Assembly: GCA_034431315.1 (NCBI GenBank)
Contig: DAOUDK010000026.1
Coordinates: 1 to 57,239 of the forward strand
Length of the DNA: 57,239 bases
Reading direction: 5' to 3'
Origin: JAUWOY01 sp034431315
Lineage (GTDB): Bacteria; Chloroflexota; Anaerolineae; VGOG01
Numbering within the stretch: position 1 is the stretch's first letter; every line of letters starts with the position of its first letter. Of this stretch, positions 31,524-40,200 are shown piece after piece. Position numbers and translations under genes: made by a program. Below the pieces are notes generated by a model, which worked only from the letters and a program-made list of their open reading frames with translations, ran no database searches and was not told the DNA's origin.

Positions 31524-32609
31524 ATGAGTTTCACCCATGCTCTGCATTATCCCTGGATCGACATCCGAGACCAGGCTTGGCTAAAGAGCGCTGCTCTCTA
31601 TTGGAATCAGATTTCCACCATCGTCCCCCATAGCATTGAGACTCCTTACCAGTCAATTGAGGCCAGGGCATTTCAAGACGAAGGAGTGCTTCTACCTCTC
31701 AGGGTAGAGCCCGCCATGGTCGAAGTGCATCAGGCATCTCGGGAGTTCGTGACGTACTCTCAGATGCTAGAAGGCAGAGCAATTCTTCTGCCACCTGGGG
31801 TCATAGTGGCTAAGGAGCGGTGGCGTGTGCGAGAGAGTCGTGAACGTGCTCTCTTACATCCCGAGAAGATGAGTTCAGAGCTGCGAGACAACCTTCTCGC
31901 GGCAGGGCTAGCTCAAGAAATGGGCGAGTGGTTGGAAGTCAACCGTGATGCAGCAAATTGCTATATGACGATCCTGGCCGCTAATCTGGCACAGAATCGA
32001 GGTCTGGCACTATTGGCAGATGAACAACGCTTTGAGCCACTTGCCAACCAGGTTCGCCGGGGTGAAGCAAGACAACCAGAGATTCCTGACGCTGGGCGAA
32101 TGGGCGAAGCAGTGTTAGCTCACCTAGCTCTGCAAGCCGTGAACGTCAGGCCTGATACGTCGGTCGAGAAGATACTCAAGTTTCGCAGAGATCATCGCGA
32201 CGAACTGGCACGTTTCCGGCAGGCAATCGGCACGCTAGCCAGTCAGTTGGACGAAGAGCTCCCCTCTCTACAAACATTCCAACAACAGGCGCACGATGTG
32301 TATATAAACGATCTAGAGCCTGCAATCAATGACCTCTTGGCCTCGCTCAGGGCAGCCGGCATCAGGAGCCTTATGAGCTCTCTGAAGACGGCTGCTTTTA
32401 GCGCACCTTTGGCCTTTCTTCCTGCTGAGGTGTTGGCATCTACGCTCGGGCCTCTTGCGGTGCCTGTGGCCCTCTTTGCTGCCGTAGGTTTCTCCATCAC
32501 TGTAAACCTCGTTACTTTTCGCCTAGATAGACAAGAGCGCCTCCGCGAGAACCCCTATTCGTATGTCTTGGCTGCACAGAGAGTGTTCGGAGAGCACGAA
32601 CACGAGTAG
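31524..32609 (+). CDS. unknown protein (DUF6236-like) with a C-terminal hydrophobic hairpin, effector candidate
   Basis: 361 residues. The start HALHYPWIDIRDQAWLKSAALYW resembles DUF6236 proteins (tentative). The middle is helical and glutamate/arginine-rich. About residues 288-335 form two hydrophobic stretches (LKTAAFSAPLAFLPAEVLAS, then GPLAVPVALFAAVGFSITVN) that could insert in a membrane. Base composition is visibly less GC-rich than in the flanking ATPase and ASCH genes, suggesting separate acquisition. Its ATG follows the ATPase stop by three bases, so it is translated with it. A membrane-acting effector in an abortive defence system is a hypothesis only. Confidence 0.7.
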   Translation: MSFTHALHYPWIDIRDQAWLKSAALYWNQISTIVPHSIETPYQSIEARAFQDEGVLLPLRVEPAMVEVHQASREFVTYSQMLEGRAILLPPGVIVAKERWRVRESRERALLHPEKMSSELRDNLLAAGLAQEMGEWLEVNRDAANCYMTILAANLAQNRGLALLADEQRFEPLANQVRRGEARQPEIPDAGRMGEAVLAHLALQAVNVRPDTSVEKILKFRRDHRDELARFRQAIGTLASQLDEELPSLQTFQQQAHDVYINDLEPAINDLLASLRAAGIRSLMSSLKTAAFSAPLAFLPAEVLASTLGPLAVPVALFAAVGFSITVNLVTFRLDRQERLRENPYSYVLAAQRVFGEHEHE

Positions 32610-32690
32610 ATCATCCAATAGATAGTATGAGGGAGAGCAAAAGTAGCCTATGAAAGCGAAAACCTACCCCACTAGACAGGGAGGCCGAGC

Positions 32691-33569
32691 ATGAAAGCAC
32701 TCAGTATCCGCCAACCCTGGGCTGAGCTCATTGTTCAGGGGCGCAAAACTATCGAGCTGCGTACCTGGCAAACGCATTATCGGGGCCGCATCGCCATCCA
32801 TGCGAGCCAGACGGTTCGAGAGGAGGCCTGTGTGGCCTACGGCCTGGATCCGGCCAGGGTAGTGCGCGGTGCGCTGGTCGGCACGGTGGAACTGGTGGGC
32901 ATTTTGGCGTTGGACGACGCAGCATGGGAGGCTTTGCGCGATCAGCACTTGTCACTGCGCGACTTCCCCGGCCCGACGTTCGGCTGGCGGCTGGAGGATC
33001 CCCAACGCCTGACCCAGCCGATCACCCTGCGCGGCCGCATGAGTCTGTTCAACGTGCCCGATGAAGTGGTAACTGGGAAGGCGCCACCGCCGCCCAAAGT
33101 GGCCTATACCGTGCCGCGCGATGCGCCGGCCTACGACCCTGAAAAACCCTTCGAGTTGCGGGTGGTGCCCCGTGATGATGGCGAATACGGTTTGGCGCTG
33201 TATCAGTGGCCCGTGGCGGCCAATCGTGAGGTTCCCAGGAACCAGCGACTGGTGGAGCTGGCTGGCGATTCGCTGCGGGCTGTGGCCGACCATGTGCTGG
33301 AGGCGCTGCGCAAGAGCGGCTACAAAGTGACCGACTTGTCTCGCAACCGTCGTCAGCCGTTCCAACTGGACGAAGAGACCGGCCTGCGCCTGGGCCTGCT
33401 CTTCCTGGCCGTCAAACCGTTGACCCGCATGGACCGCGTCGAGGCCATCTCCAGCGGCTTGTGGGCCATGCCGTCTGAGGAGGCGTACTACTGGTTTAGT
33501 AAATGTACTGCTGAGGCGAGCGCCGCCAACGCCCAGCGGGCGCTACGGATCTTATTGGCAGGGGAGTAA
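32691..33569 (+). CDS. ASCH-domain protein with a second domain (DUF7680-like)
   Basis: 292 residues. Residues 1-110 are an ASCH domain, related to PUA and EVE folds that bind modified or structured nucleic acid: opening MKALSIRQPWAELI and the GRKTIELRTW signature (GxKxxExR). Residues about 150-290 form a second domain (FELRVVPRDDGEYGLALYQW, then GLRLGLLFLAVKPLTRMDRV, ending AQRALRILLAGE) resembling DUF7680-type proteins, which I believe occur near DUF499 genes (not verified). ATG follows GGGAGG by six bases. In this operon a reader of modified bases is plausible, given the methylase two genes on. Confidence 0.8.
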   Translation: MKALSIRQPWAELIVQGRKTIELRTWQTHYRGRIAIHASQTVREEACVAYGLDPARVVRGALVGTVELVGILALDDAAWEALRDQHLSLRDFPGPTFGWRLEDPQRLTQPITLRGRMSLFNVPDEVVTGKAPPPPKVAYTVPRDAPAYDPEKPFELRVVPRDDGEYGLALYQWPVAANREVPRNQRLVELAGDSLRAVADHVLEALRKSGYKVTDLSRNRRQPFQLDEETGLRLGLLFLAVKPLTRMDRVEAISSGLWAMPSEEAYYWFSKCTAEASAANAQRALRILLAGE

Positions 33570-33590
33570 CAGGTATAGGAGGTTAAGACT

Positions 33591-34097
33591 ATGGCCAACA
33601 AGCAGAAACCCCGTTTCGGCCGACTGGAACCGCAGTACAACTTTGCCCTCAATCCCTATCCCGATGTTCGCTTTTCCAAATGCCCCAACTGCGAGCGAAA
33701 GACGAGGCAGCGCAAGTTGCCCCTGCTCATCCATGTTGACCCGATGCACCTGATTGTTCTCAACTACACCTGCCGCTACTGCCCCGACTGTGACCAACTG
33801 ATCGCGCACCAGGACGAGATTGAGACCTTGTTAGCCACGCTGTTTGCCCAGCGCGATCCTTCGGTCGTCGGCAATGACTACCTGATTATCGGCACGGTGG
33901 AGCGCAAAGCCTGGCGGGAGAACATGAAGCAGCCCAAACCCTTTGCCGAGATGATGGCCCAGACCCACGACTTCAAAAGCCACTACACCATCCAACTGAC
34001 GATGGCCGGCTGGTTCCCCGAAGGTGTGGACCCCCCGCTCTGGCAACCACTCCCGCCGACTGTGTGGGTCAAACCCAAGCCAGGGGTGGAGCGTTAA
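33591..34097 (+). CDS. zinc-knuckle protein of unknown function in the defence-like operon
   Basis: 168 residues. Two cysteine pairs, CPNCERKT (about 31-38) and CRYCPDCDQLI (about 63-73), suggest one zinc site. The rest is strand-rich with a conserved-looking end (TMAGWFPEGVDPPLWQPLP). Not recognised. It starts 21 bases after the ASCH gene with GGAGG upstream and ends at the first base position used by an alternative methylase start, so it is part of the same transcription unit. Possibly a small adaptor or nucleic-acid-binding subunit. Confidence 0.7.
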   Translation: MANKQKPRFGRLEPQYNFALNPYPDVRFSKCPNCERKTRQRKLPLLIHVDPMHLIVLNYTCRYCPDCDQLIAHQDEIETLLATLFAQRDPSVVGNDYLIIGTVERKAWRENMKQPKPFAEMMAQTHDFKSHYTIQLTMAGWFPEGVDPPLWQPLPPTVWVKPKPGVER

Positions 34098-34121
34098 ATG
34101 GCAGACTCCAAGGAGCACGCG

Positions 34122-37019
34122 ATGACCAACCCTCCCCCCACCCTCATCGAATCCTGGCTCCCCTTCGAGGCCATTGGCGCAGAGAGCCAGCGCGAGCGTG
34201 GCGCCAGCAGCGCGTTGCCGCCGCTGTACTTCTTGCACGTCTGGTGGGCGCGGCGCCCGCTGACGGTGAGCCGCGCCGCGATCCTGGCTGGCTTGCTGCC
34301 TCAATGGTCCGAAGACTGGCCTGCGCACCTGCGCCAGAAGTTCCCCACGGCGGAAGCGTACCAGGCCTGGTTCACCCGCCTGCTGGGCATTCTGGGCGAT
34401 CCGGTAGCTGGCCGCAAACTGATCCGGTGGGCCAAGCAGCGAGGCATCCGACTCAAGGAGCATCCCTACGGCGGTGCACCCCGTGCCTTCACCGTCAACC
34501 CCTCCCAGGAAGACCTGGAGACGATGCTCGACCTGCTGGAGCATACCTGGGGCACGCGCGAAATCACGGTCATGGACCCCATGGCCGGCGGTGGCTCCAT
34601 TCCCTTCGAGGCGTTGCGCTACGGCTTCACCGTGCTGGCCGGCGAACTGAATCCGGTCGCCTCAGTCATCCTCAAAGCGACCCTGGACTACCCGGCCCGC
34701 TTCGGCCCGACCCTGGCCGACGACATCCGCAGGTGGGGCGATGCTTGGGCCAAACGAGTGGAAGAGCGACTGGCCGACTTCTTCCCTCGTCAGCCCGGCG
34801 AGAGCATCTTCGCCTACCTCTGGGCGCGCACCGTGGCCTGCCCCACGACCGGCAAGCCGGTGCCCCTCTCCCCCAACTGGTGGCTGAGCAAAAAGAAAAC
34901 GCCGGTGGCCGTGCGCCTCCTGACCGATCCCGCCTGGGATGAGCCCCGTTTCGAAATCGTGCGCGGCAATGCCGTTGACTTCGACCCTGACGAGGGCACA
35001 GTCAAGCGAGGGGTGGGCCGCTCTCCCTGGACGGGCGAAGCCATTGACGGCGACTACATCAAGCGGGAGGCCCAGGCCGGTCGCATGGGTCAGATGCTGT
35101 ACGCGGTGGCGGTGAAACGTCGGGGTGGTTTCGACTTCCGTCCCCCAACAGAGGAAGACCTGGCCGCTGTCCGCCGCGCCGAAAGCGCCCTGGTCGAGAA
35201 CCTGCCCCACTGGGAGGCAGCCGGGCTGGTGCCGCGAGAGCCGTTCCCCGGCGGCAACGACCCCCGTCCATTGCGCTACGGCATGCCCACCTGGGCCGAC
35301 TTCTTCTCCCCCCGCCAACTCCTCTCCCTGGTCACCTTCCTGGAAACGTTGCAGGAGGTGGGCGTGGAGATGCGGCGGGAGATGGACGAGGAGCGGGCGG
35401 CGGCAGTGGAGACGTATTTGGCGATGGTGATCAACAAGTGCATCAACTACAACTCGCTCCTCGCAAGCTGGCACGCGCCTCGTAGTGTGATGAGGAGTGT
35501 CTTTGATAGGCATGACTTCAGTTTCAAGTGGACATTTGGCGAGTTCGACGCGGCCCACAACCTTCTGCCTTGGGGTCTTGACCAGGTAAAGGACGCGTAC
35601 CAGGGCATGGCTGACCTGACCCGTTCAGCTCAACTCCCTCTGTGGGGCGGTGAGGGTGGATCACCTGTCGAACGCCTGCTAGTCTGGCAAGGCTCCGCCA
35701 CAGACCTGAGCCAGGTCGAGAGCGGCTCCGTCCACCTCATCTGCGTGGATCCGCCCTACTACGACAACGTCATGTACGCTGAGCTCAGCGATTTCTTCTA
35801 CGTATGGCTCAAACGCAGCGTGGGCCACCTCTACCCCGAATTCTTCCGTGACCAACTGACCAACAAGGATGACGAGGCGGTGGCTAACCCCGCCCGCTTC
35901 GCCAGCCTGGGCCGTGAGAAAAAGGCCCAGGCCAAGCGGGACTACGAACGCAAGATGGCGGCCTGCTTCCGCGAGATGGGCCGCGTGCTGCGCAACGATG
36001 GCGTGCTGACGGTCATGTTCACCCACAAGCAGGTGGAAGCCTGGGACACCCTGGCTACCGCCCTCATCGGCGCCGGCTTCACCATCAAAGCCTCCTGGCC
36101 CGTCCACACCGAGTCCGAGCACTCCCTGCACCAGGCCAGGAAGAACGCCGCCGCCAGCACTATATTGCTCGTTTGCCGCAAAAGGGCGGGCCAGACTTCC
36201 GAAGTCTCCCAGACTTCGGAAGTCTTTGGGCCCGTTTGGTGGGATGATATAAAGGGTCGGGTGCGGCAGGTGGCGCGGGAGAAGGCGGCCGAGTTCGCCG
36301 AACAGGGCGTCAGCGGCGTGGACCTGTACATCAGCACCTTCGGCCCCGTCCTGTCCGTCATCTCCGAGCGCTGGCCGGTGCTGACCAGCGAGGTGGATGA
36401 GAAGACGGGCCAGCCCAAACCCCTGCGCCCCGAAACCGCCCTCGACCTGGCCCGCGAGGAGGTCATCGCCCTGCGCAAGCGGGGGCTGCTGCTGGGCCGC
36501 GAGATCCAGTTCGACCCCGTCACCGACTGGTACCTGATGGCCTGGGATGCCTTCAAAGCCGAACAGTTCCCCGCCGACGAGGCCCGCAAGCTGGCCATGA
36601 TCCTGGGCCTGGACATCGAAGCGGACCTGGTGCGGCGCAAGCGCGTCATCAGCAAGAAGGGCAGCTTCGTCGTGCTGCAACAGCCCAAGAACCGCCGCCG
36701 CAAGGGCCTGGCCGACCCCGAGGCCATCATCTTTGACACCCTCCTGGATGCCGCCCACGCAACCATGCTCATCTACCGTGAAGACGGCCCCCTGGCCTGC
36801 GAGGCCTTCCTGAAGCGCACCGCCCTGCTGACCGACGGGACTTTCAAAGCCTGCCTGCAGGCCCTGCTCAACGCCATCCCCCGCACCCAGATCAAGGGCA
36901 AGTTCGTCCGCCCCGAGGCGGAGGTGCTGGACCGGCTGCGCCTGGCCTTCTTTGAGGATTTGGAGGCGCCAGCGGAAGAGGAATCACCGGAGCGGGTAGA
37001 GCAACTGAAGTTTGTGTAA
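34122..37019 (+). CDS. DUF1156-type adenine-specific DNA methylase
   Basis: 965 residues from the ATG at 34122, with AAGGAG six bases upstream; the in-frame ATG at 34098 has none. N-terminal DUF1156 segment (LIESWLPFEAIG, then FLHVWWARRPLTVSRAAIL). SAM-binding motif I is MDPMAGGGSIPFEA (about residue 150) and the catalytic motif IV is VDPPYYDNVMY (about residue 541), the D-P-P-Y form used by N6-adenine and N4-cytosine methylases. The order with target region between fits the beta-type arrangement. A pair of palindromic repeats has been inserted in frame at 36193-36225 (QTSEVSQTSEV). Likely marks self DNA for the operon (inference). Confidence 0.88.
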   Translation: MTNPPPTLIESWLPFEAIGAESQRERGASSALPPLYFLHVWWARRPLTVSRAAILAGLLPQWSEDWPAHLRQKFPTAEAYQAWFTRLLGILGDPVAGRKLIRWAKQRGIRLKEHPYGGAPRAFTVNPSQEDLETMLDLLEHTWGTREITVMDPMAGGGSIPFEALRYGFTVLAGELNPVASVILKATLDYPARFGPTLADDIRRWGDAWAKRVEERLADFFPRQPGESIFAYLWARTVACPTTGKPVPLSPNWWLSKKKTPVAVRLLTDPAWDEPRFEIVRGNAVDFDPDEGTVKRGVGRSPWTGEAIDGDYIKREAQAGRMGQMLYAVAVKRRGGFDFRPPTEEDLAAVRRAESALVENLPHWEAAGLVPREPFPGGNDPRPLRYGMPTWADFFSPRQLLSLVTFLETLQEVGVEMRREMDEERAAAVETYLAMVINKCINYNSLLASWHAPRSVMRSVFDRHDFSFKWTFGEFDAAHNLLPWGLDQVKDAYQGMADLTRSAQLPLWGGEGGSPVERLLVWQGSATDLSQVESGSVHLICVDPPYYDNVMYAELSDFFYVWLKRSVGHLYPEFFRDQLTNKDDEAVANPARFASLGREKKAQAKRDYERKMAACFREMGRVLRNDGVLTVMFTHKQVEAWDTLATALIGAGFTIKASWPVHTESEHSLHQARKNAAASTILLVCRKRAGQTSEVSQTSEVFGPVWWDDIKGRVRQVAREKAAEFAEQGVSGVDLYISTFGPVLSVISERWPVLTSEVDEKTGQPKPLRPETALDLAREEVIALRKRGLLLGREIQFDPVTDWYLMAWDAFKAEQFPADEARKLAMILGLDIEADLVRRKRVISKKGSFVVLQQPKNRRRKGLADPEAIIFDTLLDAAHATMLIYREDGPLACEAFLKRTALLTDGTFKACLQALLNAIPRTQIKGKFVRPEAEVLDRLRLAFFEDLEAPAEEESPERVEQLKFV
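36193..36225 (+). repeat. two 15-bp palindromes inserted in frame in the methylase gene
   Basis: AGACTTCCGAAGTCT (36193-36207) and AGACTTCGGAAGTCT (36211-36225) are each palindromic and separated by three bases. They encode QTSEVSQTSEV, a loop-like stretch unlike the rest of the protein. Confidence 0.85.
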
Positions 37020-37028
37020 TAGCTGATG

Positions 37029-37225
37029 TAGTAGCGACTTACCAGGTGTCATTGCGAGGCGCGCCGTTTGCGCCGAAGCAATCCCTAGCACGCTTGGATA
37101 TGACATCGAATTTCGTGAATTCGGTGAATCCTCGAAATTCGATGTCATATTTGGGCACAGGCCAACCAACAACACCGATGACTTGACGCGCATGAGATTG
37201 ATTCCCGCGCAGTAAGTCGTTACTA
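37029..37225. mobile_element. 197-bp inverted-repeat element between methylase and helicase genes
   Basis: TAGTAGCGACTTAC at 37029-37042 matches the inverse of GTAAGTCGTTACTA at 37212-37225 in 13 of 14 bases. Inside are a GTCATTGCGAGG...GAAGCAATCC word and family 1 copy 3. No ORF. It fills the whole gap between the two genes. Confidence 0.55.
37099..37149. repeat. dispersed palindromic repeat, family 1, copy 3
   Basis: Shortest copy and nearly perfect palindrome: TATGACATCGAATTTCG to CGAAATTCGATGTCATA around GAATTCGGTGAATC. The adjacent TTTGGGCACAGGCCAACC flank is shared with copy 1. Confidence 0.85.
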
Positions 37226-37226
37226 G

Positions 37227-40200
37227 ATGAACTGGAAATCTAAAATGCACATAACAAGATTGCGTGCCCATCCTTTCCAACTTTCTTACGGCCCGGCCGA
37301 TGACCGGCTGCACGAGTTCTACATCCCGGCCCTGTCGTGCAGCCTGCGCTACGACCGCACGGCTGGCTTTTTCAGCAGTTCGGCGTTGGCGGTGGCTGCC
37401 GCCGGCGTGGCCCGGCTCATTGCCCAGGGCGGCGCCATGCGCCTGCTGGTCGGCGCCCAACTGAGCGAGGCCGATGTCGGCGCCATTGAGCGGGGACAAG
37501 CGTTGAGCGACGTGGTGGCTGAGCGGCTGATCGCGGCCCTCAGCGAGCCTGAGGAAGAGGTCATGCGCCGCCGCCTGGAGGTGCTGGCCTGGATGGTCGC
37601 CGCGGGCAGGCTCCAGATACGGGTCGTGCTCCCCAAAGGGCCAGACGGCCGCCCCCTCCCTGCATCCCAGGCCCAGGACTACTACCACCCCAAAGAGGGT
37701 CTCTTCACCGACCGCTACGGCGACCAAATCGCTTTTAGCGGCAGCGTGAATGAATCGGCCACGGCCTGGAAGCACAACTACGAGCGGTTCATGGTCTTTC
37801 GCTCCTGGGACATAACCGGTCCCTATCTGGCCCAGGTGCGCTATCACTTCGAGTACCTGTGGAACGGCCAGGAGCCGGACTGGATCGCGCTGGACGTGCC
37901 CGAGGCGGCGCGGCAGCAGTTGCTCCGCTATCGCCCATCCGCGGCTCCCACCCGCGATCCGCTGGAGCGCGCGCCCAGGCCCAGGGTGATCGAAGTCCCA
38001 GCCGTTTACGTCCCCGAAGTGCAGCGCGAGCGCGTCCTCTTCCAGTTCTTGCGTGACGCTCCCTACCTTCTCAACGCCCGGTGGCTGGGCGCGGCCACCA
38101 GCGCTGTGACCCCCTGGCCCCACCAGGCCCGCATCGCCGATACCATCGTCACTCGCTTCCCGGAGCGGTTCTTGCTCTGCGACGAGGTCGGCCTGGGCAA
38201 GACCATTGAGGCTGGGCTGGTGCTGCGCCAGCTCATCCTGTCGGGTCACGTCCGCCGTTGCCTGATCCTGGCCCCCAAATCCGTCTGCCGCCAGTGGCAG
38301 GAGGAGCTCTACGAGAAGTTCGCCCTCAACGTCCCTTTCTTCGACGGTCACACCTTCCGCGATGTGTTCGGCCAGGAGCATACGCCGGATGTTCCCAACC
38401 CCTGGGACGCCGAGGACGTCTTCATCGCCTCCAGCCAACTGGCCAAACGGCGCGAGCGCCAGCCGGATCTGTTGGCGGCCCGCCCGTGGGATCTGGTCAT
38501 CGTGGACGAGGCGCACCACGCCCGGCGCAAGGACTTCCAGGTTCTGCGCTACCGGCCTAACCGCCTGCTGGAGCTACTGATGGGGCGGGATGGGCAGCCT
38601 GGATTGAAGGATCGCACCCAGGGCTTGCTCTTGATGACTGCCACGCCCATGCAGATCAATCCCGTGGAGGTGTGGGACCTGTTGCGGGTACTTGGTCTGG
38701 GCGGTCGCTGGGGCGCTGACGATGGCAACTTCCTGCGCTTCTTCCAAGAACTGCGCCGGCCTTTCGATGATGCGGATTGGGATTTCGTCTTCGGCATGGT
38801 GCGCGACTTCCTGGATACGGGCGGCGAACTCGATCCGGCTTTCACCCGCCAGGCTGAGGCCGAATTAGGTCTGGTAGATTGGCAGCAGCTCAAGATGCTG
38901 GTCTCAACTCATGAGCGCAGAGCCAGGCCCAAGCACCTGTCGCCCCAGGCTCGTGCCCTGGCGGTGGAGATGGCTCGTCGGCACACGCCGCTGCGCCGGT
39001 ACCTTTTCCGCAGCACCCGCCGCTTGCTCCGGGAGTACGTCAGGCGGGGCATTCTTAAGGCCACCGTGCCCCATCGCGATCCCAGGCCGGTCTGGATCCC
39101 GATGCGCGCCGAGGAGCAGGATCTCTATCACCGCATTGAGGAGTACATCACCCAGTTCTATCGAAAGTACGAGTCGGAGCGCAAGGGACTGGGGTTCGTC
39201 ATGACCGTCTACCGCCGCCGACTGACCAGCAGCTTCTACGCCGTGCGCCGCAGCCTGGAGCGCCGCCTGGAGTTCCTGCGGGGCGGTGTCATGGGTCTGG
39301 ATGATGATGACCTGGAGCAGGAAGACCTGCGCATTGATGTCACCGAATTGCTGGATGAGGAAGAACGCTCCCGCTTTCGGGATGAGATTGAGTACGTCGA
39401 AGATTTCTTGGTTGAACTCAGCCGACTCAGCGGTAACGATTCCAAAGTGGAGCAATTGCTGGCCGATCTGGACGAGATCTTCAAGCAGCGGGAGACGGTA
39501 CTCATTTTCACCCAGTACACTGACACCATGGACTTCCTGCGCGGGCAATTGCGACAAGTCTACGGGGGCCAGGTGGCCTGCTACAGCGGACGGGGTGGCG
39601 AGGTCTGGAACGGCATTGCCTGGGTGCCGACGACGAAAGAGAATATCAAAAACGCCTTCCGAAAGGGCGAAGCGATCAAGATTCTGCTTGGCACCGCGGC
39701 GGCCAGTGAGGGATTGAACCTGCAGACCTGTGGTGTGTTGATCAACTACGACATGCCCTGGAACCCCATGCGGGTCGAGCAGCGGATCGGCCGTATTGAC
39801 CGCATCGGCCAGGTGCACGAGAGGGTCTGGATCCGCCACTATTTCTACGAGGACACCGTAGAAGCCAAAATCTACCGGGCGCTGGAGGATCGGATCGGTT
39901 GGTTCGAGGATGTCGTTGGCGAGCTACAACCAATCTTGGCCCGGATGGGGCAGGCCATTCAGACGGTGGCCATGACGCCAGGGGCTGAACGCGAGCAGGT
40001 GTTGACGAGGGAATTGGACCGGCTGCGGCAGGAGTCAGACGCCCAGCAGGCCGGGGGTCTCGAGCTGGACCAGTATCTGGTCGCTGACGAACCGTTGCTG
40101 GAATCCGCTTCACCCGTCACTCTGAGCGATCTGGAGCGGCTGCTCACGCAGGCGTCCCCTCTGGCGGCTCGTTTCCAGCCACATCCTGAATTCAAGCGGG

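Noticed and set aside
35679..36758. 359-residue minus-strand ORF opposite the methylase gene
   Set aside because: Antisense shadow; the plus strand holds clear methylase motifs.
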